Positions 1-10,560 of a stretch of DNA of 64,000 nucleotides are shown piece after piece (the first letter of the stretch is position 1; each line of letters begins with the position of its first letter). The stretch comes from Tanypteryx hageni (lineage: Eukaryota; Arthropoda; Insecta; Odonata; Petaluridae): NCBI GenBank assembly GCA_028673005.1, contig CM054113.1:169305337-169369336 (forward strand), in the 5' to 3' direction. The translations under genes and the position numbers were made by a program. The notes beneath the pieces were generated by a model. That model had not been told where the DNA came from. It did no database searches and saw only the letters and a program-made list of their open reading frames with translations.

Positions 1-219
1 ATGCTGCCTCCCACCATCATCCCGCCTCCTCCTCCGCCTCCCATGCACATTCCGCCGCTTCCCATCGATCCGAGGCCTCCGCCGCCTCCTCCACCACCTC
101 CGACGACGCCTCCGCCGCCCCCCATGATCTGTCCGGGGTGCACCACCGCGTGCTTGAGCGATAAAAGTACGTCCGCCACCTCGTGGGGCTGCTTCTCCAC
201 CTTTAGCGAGGGGAAGTCC
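1..219 (-). CDS. gl: Glass transcription factor, next exon (continues past the left edge)
   Basis: The exon begins at 219, just after a pyrimidine-rich tract ending CTAG. Its first base completes the Lys codon split by the intron, and the frame stays open for 72 codons to the window edge, stopping in mid-codon. The first 30 residues contain VADVLLSLKHAVVHPGQ, a compact conserved-looking block. After IM comes a Gly/Met-rich low-complexity stretch in three glycine runs broken by VV, LGSM and MCM. This fits the disordered part of Glass between the conserved amino-terminal motifs and the carboxy-terminal C2H2 fingers, which should lie in exons beyond the left edge. A proline-rich reading frame on the opposite strand (1-318) is the shadow of the GGN codons. 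I identify the gene through the upstream exon and the matching splice phase. Membership of this exon is well supported, although the fly protein differs here. Confidence 0.8.
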
Positions 220-2725
220 CTAGGAGCGGGAGGAAGGGAAGGGCCGAGCCGGGCGGAGGCCGGGGCCCATCGCCGGTTCAACCAGCAGCCGTGGTCGCCG
301 GTGGGCGGACCCTCGTGAGGCGGATAAGACGCACGAGAGCAGGCCCATCGAAAGACCACACTTGCGACAAAGCAATTTTTTCCTTCGCACATTCCGATGT
401 AATATCCATATGTGAGAGAACTGTATCGATCGCTCGATAATGATATACACCTATGCTATAACCCAATTTTAACCGTTGAATATATTTTATTTTGAGAGGC
501 AAACCTATCTTTGGAAAATATTTGAAGATATATCGCATAAGGTTTTATTAATTGCCCAAGTAACATTTACTTTTCCATTCTAAGATTCATATTAAATACT
601 AGGGATCCGTTCACTAATACATGTTTACCCATTTAATTGCCAAAATATGTTGTTTTCATATTTATATTCAAAGACATGTCCTTCCGAATGCAGTAGATAT
701 GTACTTTCAGGATACTTCTTAGAATTGAATAAAAGTAGCCAAATGCTTTTACTTCAGTACCAAGGTTCGTGCAAAAAAGCCATCACAAAAACAATTTTAT
801 TGACGCGAGCAATTTCCTGTTGAAGCTTGCCATTGATTTAAAAAGTCCCACGAGTTATTTTTACATAAACGTAGTGGTATGGATGTGAAACAGGATGGCA
901 TAAGATTTACTGGCGTCGCGCAAAAGAGAACTTTCACTGTATTGATGTGGCAAAACTTCTTCCAGTTACTTCAAATACAATATATTCAAAATTTCATTTC
1001 ATGAAAATAAAATTGGTATTTTTAAAAATTTTAATAAAAATAATGATTCATCCCCGTCCATTAATACTAAAAATAAATTCGCGACTCTAATAACTTAAAT
1101 GGCAGCAGTGTTGTATATCTATCTGAGTAAGCATCCTTATTTACTTTATTGGTAGATATACATTTCATACCATGATATTTGGGATACCCCAAAAGTATGG
1201 GAGTACCGATTTATTTTCGTGGCTTGGGAACATGCTGAATTTCTGGATGTGCCAGAATGATGGAAACCTACAAAATGCATCATACCCCGACATTTTTTGG
1301 TGGCCTTAAGTGTAGGAATATCGTAGTCAGGATAAGGGCGGGTATGCATTTTTCCTCTGCTAAATGTTTCAATTCAATCGTTACTTTGTATGCAAAGCGT
1401 AAGTACAGCAATAATACTAAAATTAAGGTAAACGCGAGCAAATTTGGTTTCGCATGTTACTATAATCCCTCACATTTTTGTTATTTATCATAAAAAATTC
1501 AAACCCTAAATATATCTTTTAAAAGGAGCATTTCTACTCAATTTATCGCATATGTGAAAATTAATTATTTCAGCCACTTTGAGGTAAATGTTTGCTACTG
1601 TGGTAGGAAAAAGTTACACCACTGGCTACTTCATAAGAGAAGATTCCGGGTGAATGAACTACATTAAGTCAATAAAATAATTGAAATTTTTGCAATATTT
1701 TGTCATTTTAATAAGCGTCATTCCGCGGAAGGAACTTGATAAAAAAATTCGTTCGATTTTCTTAATAATCTCATTGTTTAGCATTTGAAATGCTTCAGAA
1801 ACAAAGTAGAATACAGTATGGAGAAGAATATGTCTACAATTAATAAAATTTCATCGAAATGTATAAATTATGATTAACGTAAATTTAAAAAAATTAAACG
1901 GAAAGAAAGGAGAAATTATATAATTTTGTATCATTCTCATTAATAAAAAATAACCGTCAATAAGATTTCAATTGCTAATGGGAATCACATTCAAGAAAAA
2001 GAATTTCATTATGGAAACGTAAAGTATTTCATATGTTTTTTAATAAATAAATTTTGAAGATTTCACGCTGATGGCCATAACGAGTGCCAGATTTACTCTA
2101 CAGCAGCGTTATTCCATCTTTATTTTCTAAAAAGTATTCTCACATATAGTCTGCCATGCTCCTTCACATCTCTATATTGATTAAACGATGCGGTTAAAAA
2201 AATATTTGCCAAACTTCACTGTAACCGTAGTATGTACCTATATATACAACTACAAATACGTGATTTTGTAATTTATTAGTTTTGCCATTTGCTGAATTTC
2301 TGCAATGATATATACAATATGATAATCATTGCAATCAAAGCAAAGCAGACAATTACAGGAAATTTGCTCACCGAAGAAAATTTCATCATGGCGTAAAATT
2401 TCTGAGATAAATTCACCGATTAAAAGTCACGAGAAACATTAGCAACGCAATATTAAGGATTAGCCAATTTAAAACGGGTCTAATAAATTTTTTTACAAGT
2501 GATAACATCAGTCCAATACCTTGAAAATTTTGATATATTCCAAGTCCACACGAGAAATTAAATCCATCACGGGTAACTAAAAAAAATCTCCCGGAAACAA
2601 CACGTCACTTTCAATCACAAAAACAGTTCCTCACTTTGGCACCACTGAAATATCTTGCCTATTGGTGGCGTAATAAAATCTCGCCACTTGTGGAGGAGAC
2701 AGTATCGATAATTGCGAGGACTTAC
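220..2725 (-). other. gl: glass intron (phase 2, GT-AG)
   Basis: This 2.5-kb intron lies between the two recognised glass exons. The donor is GTAAGT just below 2726. The acceptor is a C/T-rich run ending CTAG, with AG at 221-220. Outside the exon-proximal 150 bases the intron is strongly AT-rich. I see no open frame worth calling and no mobile element in it. The boundaries come from the joined reading frame rather than from a transcript. Confidence 0.75.
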
Positions 2726-2946
2726 TTGTAGGATCCGGCGCAGGGGCTGAACGGGAAGAGACTAGGCAGGGGGTCCAGATCCAGCGGCGGCAGAGAGAAA
2801 GATCCCATATCTGAGGAGGACGCCGATGTGGCCGTGGTGGTTATGGACGCGGATCCGATGCCCCCTACGCCCCCGACGCTCACCCCCACATCCGGCCACG
2901 CCTCCAGCCCAAAGTGGGGATTGTTGGGTACGTAGCAGCCGTCCAT
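2726..2946 (-). CDS. gl: Glass transcription factor, first recognised coding exon
   Basis: This exon encodes 73 residues plus two bases of codon 74, the start of the Glass zinc-finger transcription factor, a nuclear activator needed for photoreceptor differentiation in flies. Near the start is CYVPNNPHFGL (residues 4-14). A Gly/Ser/Thr-rich linker follows, then LPPLDLDPLPSLFPFSPC at residues 52-69. Both blocks match, almost residue for residue, parts of Drosophila Glass as I remember it. The exon ends TAC AA, followed by the donor GTAAGT at 2725-2720; codon 74 (Lys) is completed by the G at 219. I chose the ATG at 2946 because no in-frame ATG occurs nearby upstream and the homology begins four codons later. 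The fly protein has a longer amino terminus, so another coding exon could be spliced in through the acceptor-like CACAG ending at 2957. The zinc fingers are not in the window. The gene assignment is strong; the exact start is less certain. Confidence 0.85.
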
Positions 2947-3600
2947 GCTTAAATACCTGTGCGTCGGCGCCACGCCCCCAGTCCGCACCACGCAGCCCCC
3001 CCGTCGAAGGCGCACCCCAGCCCGCGAGAAACGGAAGAGTAAAGCCACATAAGATCCGAGGAATAAGTTTTTGGGGAGTCTGCTGCGGTAAAAAGATGAG
3101 ATGAGGAGAAGTTGGAGAAAGAGAGGAGAGGGAAAGAGATGGAGAGGGTGAGTGCGGCACGGAAAAGGCGAATAAAAATTACCATTACAATAGACGAGCT
3201 CTTTGCGGCTTCGCTTATTAATTGTTTTATGTGGCTTCTGAGGGTTCACAAGCGGAAGCCTTCTTTTCCACCTCCTTCTCTTCCACTCCATCTTCTCCCC
3301 TCGTTCTCTCTTTCCTCGTCACTTTGGCTTCTCCCCGCACCTCTACTACTACATGGCAAACGGGCATCTTCCCGCCAAAGGTTGTCATGGCAACCCGATC
3401 TGTTCCCCGCCACGCGATTGGACGCCGCTGCCGGAGCTACGTCGTACCTCAACGGCTTCGGTTATTAATCGCTGTGTCCTGCGGAGGACCAATCGTTTCT
3501 CCATCTTTTCCCTTCGTACCGCCTGGATCGTTTTTTTTTGGTAGCCATAGTTACAGGAGGAGGTAGAGCCCTAGCGTGTCGATACTTTTCGATACCTTCG
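2947..3600 (-). promoter_or_regulatory. glass 5' region: possible 5' UTR, splice acceptor and promoter-proximal motifs
   Basis: This GC-rich, CpG-containing stretch directly precedes the glass start. On the minus strand a long pyrimidine tract ends in TTTTTACCGCAG with AG at 3084-3083, a strong acceptor that could begin an exon carrying the 5' UTR. A weaker acceptor (CACAG) ends at 2957. The frame is open upstream of the ATG but lacks a nearby in-frame ATG, as expected for a UTR. At 3381-3394 is GTTGTCATGGCAAC, a full match to the RFX X-box consensus. Inverted and direct CCAAT motifs lie near 3416 and 3489. Purine-rich (3090-3170) and pyrimidine-rich (3250-3340) tracts flank the likely acceptor. 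I cannot place the transcription start. Confidence 0.45.
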
Positions 3601-3689
3601 TCCATCCTCCCTTTACACGCCATTTTCTCCACCGCCCCCTTAGAAAAGATTGCGCCATTCACGTCGTGCCGGCTTTTACTTCGTCTCCT

Positions 3690-3720
3690 CGCCGATCTAT
3701 ACGGTATGTATAGATCGGCG
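3690..3720. repeat. Perfect 13-bp-arm hairpin upstream of glass
   Basis: CGCCGATCTATAC at 3690-3702 is exactly complementary to GTATAGATCGGCG at 3708-3720, leaving the 5-base loop GGTAT. It lies in a moderately GC-rich part of the glass upstream region. No known element explains it. It could be a structured RNA, a binding palindrome or the relic of a small inverted duplication. Confidence 0.6.
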
Positions 3721-4140
3721 TGGATCCCTTTTCCGCCTACTTCTTTTCGGTATCAATTCTGCAACGCCGTATCTATCTCTCTTTTCCAATGGCTTCTATA
3801 TTTCCCGTCATGTGACGCTCCTTTCAACAACAAATCGGTTGCATTTCTACGCAATTCCTAGGGTCAGTCAGACGAGTTTCCGTCGAAGCAAAAGTTTCCA
3901 TTCGACATTTTTGTTGAGATCGAGACACAAGCATTTTTATCGGAGCTAGAAAAATTGGCGATTAAGAGAGATTTTACATGGTTTCAATTGTTTATAGTAT
4001 ATTTTGGTAGTTATTCGTTATAGTGTAAGAATAAATACAAGAAGAATAGTATCGCAAGTCACAAAAACCATTTGTAAATTGATAATTAAGTTAATACAGT
4101 CAAGAATAAGCACTTCAATTAAAAAAATGATGTAGTAGTT
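3721..4140. other. Upstream spacer, no gene seen
   Basis: The first 230 bases are of mixed composition and the rest is AT-rich. Short open frames near 3538-3949 have no recognisable protein features and read through C/T-rich sequence. I see no repeat or RNA gene. Confidence 0.5.
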
Positions 4141-4227
4141 GTCCCCAATAGCCACAACAAGGTTATGAAAAAACTACAAGGCAGTCGTCGTCAGTGATAA
4201 TTCATCGATAATGAGTTCTAGATATGT
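4141..4227 (+). repeat. Foldback-family repeat, copy 1 (degenerate)
   Basis: CCCCAATAGCCACAACAAGG followed by TTATGA opens the copy. GTCAGTGATAATTCATCGAT comes further in. The same order of words occurs in the copy at 58516, which has ATAGCCACAACAAGGTTAT, then GTCTTCAGTGGTAATTCATC. The central GCATTTCGGCTAC block is missing here, so this is a shortened member of the five-copy family. Confidence 0.55.
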
Positions 4228-4698
4228 TACACGGTATTTATACGAGATCTAAAATTCTCTAGCGAATTAATGAAGTTAATTTTACGTATACCCAGATGTA
4301 CCAAATCTATGTAGTTCCAAATTAATAAATTTTGTTGGTTAAAATTAATCTGTTAAAGTTTACTGAGATCTATATCGGATAGAAGGTTAGAATAGAGAGA
4401 GAGAAAAATTTCAGCATGCTTATAAATGTAAGGATAATAGCTTTAAGAGCTATACTAACATTAGATCATTAAAGCAAAAACTGATTAATATAAACCTCAT
4501 CTATTTCACACTATTTAATTAAGGACTAATTCATTTCCCTCTTGTCCGACTTAAAAGCTTAGTAAAGCAAACTTTCGCGACAGAATTAATGGGATTCCGA
4601 ATGTTTTTTCAAGTTTAGGCACTAATCACAAAGCCCTACGCAGGTATCGAACGGGTTCAAAATTCAGAGAAAACGAGGTTGCTCTGGGTATTACTTAC

Positions 4699-5065
4699 CC
4701 AAGTGAATTTAAAGGCAAATAAATGTTACAAAAAGGATCCGAATTGGTTGGTTTCGGGTAGAAGCTGAATAGGCGCCGACACCGAATGGGCTCGTATAAG
4801 CCAAGAATTCAAGAAAATGTGGTTTTGTCAGTTCCTCGTCCGGAAACCTTAGGATTCCTCCGTTCACACTTTCCCCACTCCCGATCCATACGACGCTCTT
4901 TTCTCGCTTTCCTATTTCTTCCCTCACGCTCCCACTCCTGCTGCAGACATATTTATCCCCCCCCCTTCCGTTTTTGGGCGCGTTTTTCAATAGAAAAAGC
5001 GGCTTTTGTATTTGATTTTCTTGTCTGTCTGTACGATTGTGCTCATCTAGCAGGTTCTTTAACAC
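4699..5065 (-). promoter_or_regulatory. GC-richer block ending in a strong splice donor; possible non-coding first exon of glass
   Basis: On the minus strand this block ends at 4699 and is followed by GTAAGT (4698-4693). It contains a GC-rich core (about 4780-5000) with a poly-G run and an AT-rich GATAAATATG that could act as a TATA element. It is oriented correctly to splice to the acceptor at 3084-3083. A 118-codon open frame covers it, but the translation shows no family features. With no transcript or homology this is only a candidate 5' exon. Confidence 0.25.
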
Positions 5066-7344
5066 CTGAATTATTGCTATAAAATTTGGAGTTTAGAATT
5101 TATGTTGAAATGGAAGATGACGATGATAAACTAGGGTAAAAATCTTCCAATCAAGCCTCCCATTTTACTGGAGAGAAAATAATTTTCATAAGTTGCGGAA
5201 CAGTAAAAAAAGAATGATTAACTTGCTGCATACATTGTTTGAAACGATGGATCGAGGTTAAAAAATTTCAAATACTTATCTGTATTATATAGATTCATCA
5301 ATGTTAGCGTCATTTATTAGACGCTATTATTAGAACATAAACCAAATCGCTCATCTAGTGAAAATGGCACACTCGGGTCATATCGTTCAATCAGGGTTAC
5401 CATTTTACCTGAAATATAGTTGGAGATTTAAAATTTGCTTGACATAGTATGTCTCTTAAAAAACATAAAAAAGATCAGGAAAACCAGAAGCGCCTTTTGG
5501 TGATCCACTGATAGCACATTAATATAAATAATTATTGGAAATAAATATATCAATTTGATTTTAAGCAATAATGCGACATCGGTAATTCTGTTTTTTGTAT
5601 TTATAGAAATTGTAAAGTATAGTGAGATAATACCGTACTCGAATCCTGTCGCTCTGTCATGGCTGCCAACACACTGGATACACAAATCAAAATTTCAGTT
5701 CTTGAATAACCCCTTCCGATTCATGCTACGCGTTTTGCGAGTGTTAATCCTACTTTTTCGTATCCCGACTTCCCCGCGTTTTTGCGATTCATTGAAGAAT
5801 TAAAAATAAGAGGTTCCGTCATAAATTTAGTTTTACTTTTTATTATCAGCGGTGTTGGATGAGTTAATATCTAGTTAGAATAAAATTAAGCAATGAAGAA
5901 AGTAAAATATTTTGGATGTAGATAGATGAAAACACTTAGGATGGTTTTGATTTAGTTTTAAACTTCGAAATTTTTGCCTGCATAACTTTCATTGGTCTGT
6001 GATAGTCTTTGCCATTCAAGTGGGTGATTCCCAACAAATCGCAGTTAACGTTGTTCCCATAAAAGTTATTAGAAATGTTTAGTTCGTGGATGTATCATCT
6101 CTGTTTTAGGAGAAATTAAATTTGGATGTTTTTATATAATTCACGCGCCAAAACAGCATAAAATATTCAATCGCCCTTCAAAATTCGAGCGGAAGTCTAT
6201 CAAGCATGCGAGTCTCACAAATTATTTCAGTTTATATTTAAAAATTATATTAGATTGTAACTATATTTTATATCCCATTACCTCGTGAACATTTTTCCGT
6301 TATGTGAAAAAATTATGTAATCCGAAACAATAATAAAAGCAAATTTATTGAAAATTTCTCTTATATTCCTCAGATTTGAATGGTTTGTAGAATACTCAGT
6401 TTTTCTTTATGAATCATATGGACTGTGTTTTAAGAAAAAGTACGAAAATACCTGAGAACTTTTTAACTCGTTTTTAATCACCGAGCAACAAAATTAATAT
6501 ATAATATCCAAATCGCCCACTTTAATTAATTTTCCCAACTCTGCCTCCAAACTTTTTCTTAGAGTAATTTAATCTTTGCGACTGAAATAGATTCGTGTTT
6601 CATTCGATTTTATTTATTGTATTCCGAAAATACAAAAGATTGATACATGCAATAATAATTAGTATGAGGATGAAAGTAAAATCTATAAAAATAAGATGAA
6701 TTTGTTTTTAAAAATGCAGTACTTTAGGGTGATAAATATATTTTTCTATGAGAAACAACTATAAGTTCTTAACTACCTGCTCGTTAGTAACTCCTTTAGA
6801 AATACGACTAATATATATTAAGTTTAATTTGTTTCATACGAAGTAAGCAGAAAGTATAAAAACTCATTTTTATATTATGGTATTTTAAGGTAACATCCCG
6901 TTCGTTATTTTTTTAGCTTATAATGTATTGCCTAACATGTCATCAGAAGTATATACCTATCTCCATTTGCCTGAAAGATTACAAAGTTTCTATGTAAAAA
7001 TGTTATAACGTTATTGTGTATCTCATGAAACGCTGTCCATCTCTCAGTAGAGCTCTATTTATTTTCTTTTGGAAAATTGAAAAGGTATTTTTGATGTCTG
7101 TTGTTTCAGCAATATTTAGGCTAGATTTTTTCCTCGCATTTTACACGAAATATGGATTTTCTTTGTTGTTCTTGACTCGGTTTTAAAAAACTTGCTGATG
7201 ATGAACTTTCTTAAGTCGTTCCCTTAAACTTACAAATTGAGAAATCTTTATTTGCATGCTCATATTTTTCTATCTCCTTTTATTTTATTGCTGCCCACTT
7301 CTAGGATTCTATGAAAACTTTATGTAAAATATGTTATTATTTAT
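5066..7344. other. AT-rich spacer, nothing recognised
   Basis: This stretch is uniformly AT-rich with frequent stops in all frames. Small open frames at 5428-5685 and 5555-5803 lack protein-like features. I see no repeat ends, splice-bounded exons or RNA genes. Confidence 0.5.
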
Positions 7345-7915
7345 TATATTACTAGCTAATTACCCGGGCTTTGCTCATGCTCATATCACATGCTAATATT
7401 TTCACTCAAACTCAAGGTACTCTCGATTTAAGTGACCGTAAGCTTTCAAATAAATGGTTACACACCCCCGTAGGTTCTTTCATTCGCTATCACTTTTAGT
7501 AATGAAAACTCATGTGATAGACATATGAAAATACAAAATTTATGTTTCCCTACGCCAGAGCGACATATGCTTTCAAATGAACCGTTATATACCTCAGTAG
7601 GTTCTTTCAATTTTAGCAATCGGAAAGTCATGTGCTGGCCACGGGAAATACCAATGTTGTTTCAATTTATCCATTTAGCGTATCATTGTAAGTTTAAATC
7701 CAAAATTTGGTTGGATATGAAGTTAACATGGTGGAGTTATAGCTGTTCAAAGAGCAGACAGACAGTTAAACTTGGTGGGTTGAAATTTCGTCCACAAAAC
7801 CTGACTACGCTCTCCCTTTTGATCATATTAGATATCATACCAAGTTTGGTGGCTCTAGGATCAAGCGTGTGGATTTTTATAGCTGAACAAACAATCAGAT
7901 AAACAATTTAAATTA
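7345..7915 (-). mobile_element. Interspersed repeat with a CTAGT terminus (possible non-autonomous Helitron) and internal tandem units
   Basis: At 7351 the plus strand reads ACTAGCTAATTACCCGGGC, so on the minus strand the element would end ...GGGTAATTAGCTAGT. A CTAGT terminus after a GC-rich motif is the form of Helitron 3' ends and is shared with 25311, 42475 and 57117. Inside are two imperfect units about 127 bases apart (7441-7539 and 7569-7652), both with CTTTCAAAT..A..GTTA and GTAGGTTCTTTCA. Further on come GTTATAGCTGTTC and a CAGACAGACAG run near 7755, a signature common in arthropod repeats. The right boundary is a guess. A RTE- or SINE-derived origin is possible. Confidence 0.45.
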
Positions 7916-8279
7916 TAGTATAGATGTTGCCTGATCTTTTAAGTATTTACTTTCTATGCCTGTGTAAAACCCTGCTGATTTTTAAATTAACCGATACTTC
8001 TGCCTCGGGATCCATTCTTCACGGCTCACGAGACAATGCCATGGAATTTTCATTAAATTTAGCATAGCATGAAAATTAATTAAGATTGTCATAGCTATGT
8101 TTATACCTTGCCTTTCCTGAAATATTTCGGAATTAAATCAGATCATACACCTAAAACCAGCAAATGTACGATTTTTATAAGACATTGCTTGCAATTACTT
8201 GATGGACGTTGACTTCTAACCCAGAGGTACTTATATGATCAATAATTAATATGTTATCATCCTTTACAAAGACGTGGTC
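7916..8279. other. AT-rich spacer, nothing recognised
   Basis: No protein-like frame, repeat end or RNA signature was seen. Confidence 0.45.
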
Positions 8280-8660
8280 AAACACGTCGATTGTCTCCAA
8301 ACCGCTAATTACCGTTGAACGGTGAATTCTTTCCTCCTTTGTTTAATCGTTACACCTCAAACGATTCAGATTCCTCCGAAGTGACACGGCTGGAACAAGG
8401 CCGCGAGTGACAGATGCGAAACGTTTAAAAGGAGTAGCGACAGGCTCAAACACGGCTGATTTAGTTATTTGGACGAAAAAGGACAAATAAGAATTCCAGA
8501 ATAAACCGATCCATGCGGATTCTTTAGGCGAGAACCTGCATCTCGCCGGTTCTGTTTCTCCCTATCGTGACACTGGGTAGGTTGTTGCTTCAAATATTCG
8601 GCTCCGCGGACGTGAAAATATTCAAAGAGGTCGACCGCATCGCGTTGTGATCAATATTTT
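8280..8660. promoter_or_regulatory. Moderately GC-rich, non-repetitive block; possible regulatory element
   Basis: This block stands out from AT-rich flanks and does not resemble the C/T-rich islands or the repeats. It contains the odd palindrome ACCGTTGAACGGT (about 8310-8322) and a perfect 7-bp stem with a 7-base loop, GGCGAGA to TCTCGCC, at 8527-8547. No coding frame is apparent. A regulatory role is inferred only from composition. Confidence 0.25.
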
Positions 8661-9744
8661 AGTATCATTTAATCAAATGTCTGGAGATGATAGTCATGTG
8701 AAATGAATACATGAAGTATGGCTAAAATCGTTGCCAATTTACAAAAAATCATTAAGATCCATGCAAGACGAGATGTTTACATGAATAGCAAGTCAGGTTC
8801 TACGTTCGCCCTAACCAGTAACTCGGCTCATCCCTTACTGGATAACCTTTTATACGTATCCCTAATTCATTAAACAAGTTCAAGGATTAATTTGAAAGTA
8901 AACTATAATAATATGATTCAATCTGTGAACTTCCATTAGGCTACTTAGTTGTGTAAACCATCGAAAACTAAAGCGCAACTTTTTTCCACTAACAGGGCAA
9001 GATTCATTTCACAGATTAAAAAATATTTTATGAACTAATGGTGATAGTCCTCAGAACACAAATTAATGCTTATGGGGGTATACTTAAGGAGAGGATTAGC
9101 TTTACATTAAGTCGCAGGGTGCAGGGTCTTTATTACAACAACTACACTATATTTTTAAAATAATTATCTAGATCGACTTATGCCAGGATTATATCGATTT
9201 TTTTGTTAGCTTCAATAGTTTTACTAACCTTTTTATTGGCACTGGGGCTACTTAATTTATTATTCAACTGCGCTATATATTTTATCAATCATTTTGTCTC
9301 AGAATGCAATTGATTTGCAGCTTTGATGCTTTAATTCACACTAAATTGATGTTCAACGTCATTATCCTGCGTTTACTCATACTTTGCTGGTATTGATGCC
9401 TCTTTACATAGCTGCTTCTTTTTAATATAATGAAGTCTCAGGGTGTTTTTAAAAAATATTAGAATTTTTTGAATGGTCTAAAGTTAATATTCTAAAGGAT
9501 TATGTCAATAGAAATGCTAATATAGGAGCCCAAGCTCGGGCTGCTTGAAAATCCACCATCATTGTTCCTATTCCTTTCAGTTAACTTGGAACGAATTCGT
9601 GTCTCATGAGATTGTGACTGATACGTTTCTTGTCTTTTAAACACAAACACATATGTAACATAGAGTTTTGACTACGAATAAGTAACATAAACCCGGCAGG
9701 AACAGTTTCATCCTGTCCTTCCTCTTCAAGTTCGGATGATGGTC
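8661..9744. other. AT-rich spacer, nothing recognised
   Basis: There are no convincing open frames, repeats or RNA genes in this stretch. Confidence 0.45.
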
Positions 9745-10419
9745 AGAGAAAAGTTATATTCTTCAGGGCGCGCCTCTCTCTATCTTCATCGTTCACAATA
9801 TGTCCTGTTTCCCACTCCCCTCCTCCCTTTCCGTGTCTCATTTGTAGCGGGAGCATTCCCACCGGAGATAGTAATCTATTAAAACCTACTCTTTTGCGGC
9901 TCTTTCCTCGGGACGTTTTGGTTCTCCGGTCCACGTGCCGCCCATCTCACGTTTCAAACAGCCTTACAGATTCGAATTGATCCGAACTGCTGCTGCAAAG
10001 GGAGATCGATGGCATGGACCGAAGAGGCGGGGATTGGGGCGTGGTTATTAAACGTGTGTGGGCGTGTGTGCGCGCCGTTGCGTGGTTGAGCAGTATCCCA
10101 GTTGATAAGTGTTAAGATAAGGAAGGCGGGATTAGGAGGATGGAGGAGAGGTTGGCTGGAGGGGAGAGCGCGCACGTGAACCTTTCCTATTGTGTGGCGG
10201 CTTCGGAAGTGATTTTTGTACGTTTGTTTCTTCGTCTTACGGCGGCGGGTCGCGAGAAGTGTCGTGTGTCATTGAATAAGCGGTCGTAACTATATAACTC
10301 CGTGATTGGTGTCTGGGTAACAACGCGAAAAATTCTTCTTCGAAGGCGTATTTTTTTAAATAATTGTTTTGTGCGACGGATAGGAAACGCGGAAAATTCT
10401 GGCTGTATGTGGAGGTTCA
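9745..10419. promoter_or_regulatory. CpG-containing GC-rich island
   Basis: This island carries CpG-rich words, GC boxes (GGGGCGTGG, GGCGGGATT), E-boxes CACGTG at about 9930 and 10174, GT-rich runs and purine-rich tracts at 10130-10170. It looks like an unmethylated regulatory element or a transcription start region. Open frames here (9743-9934, 9954-10175 and 10187-10420 minus; 10302-10541 plus) show no conserved domain and arise from the composition. Confidence 0.35.
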
Positions 10420-10560
10420 TGTGGTGTAGTGGTTTGGACGCTGGCTGCTACTCGCCTGCTGCTCGAAAGCAGTTGGCCCCCTTGGTGTTCTTCGCTAAGA
10501 GCAGGCTAATGCCGGCACCGGGTTTCCCTCCTCCCTTGTGAGTGTGTTCCACACTGTGTA
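10420..10560 (+). repeat. Probable tRNA-derived SINE fragment
   Basis: GTGGTGTAGTGGTTTGGACG resembles the D-arm/box A of many tRNA-derived SINE heads. It is followed by ACGCTGGCT and a T-arm-like CTGCT-GCTCGAA-AGCAG. The downstream GCCGGCACCGGGTTTCCC is also SINE-like in style. Box B is degenerate, so it is not a functional tRNA. The alternative, a first coding exon ending at a GTGAGT donor (10538), is less attractive. Confidence 0.35.

Noticed and set aside
1..318. Proline-rich 105-codon plus-strand frame
   Set aside because: It is the antisense of the Gly-rich glass exon, whose splice sites and homologous neighbour exon fit the minus strand.
10302..10541. 79-codon frame ending at a GTGAGT donor, possible first coding exon
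   Set aside because: Most of it overlaps a tRNA/SINE-like sequence and no downstream exon was found.
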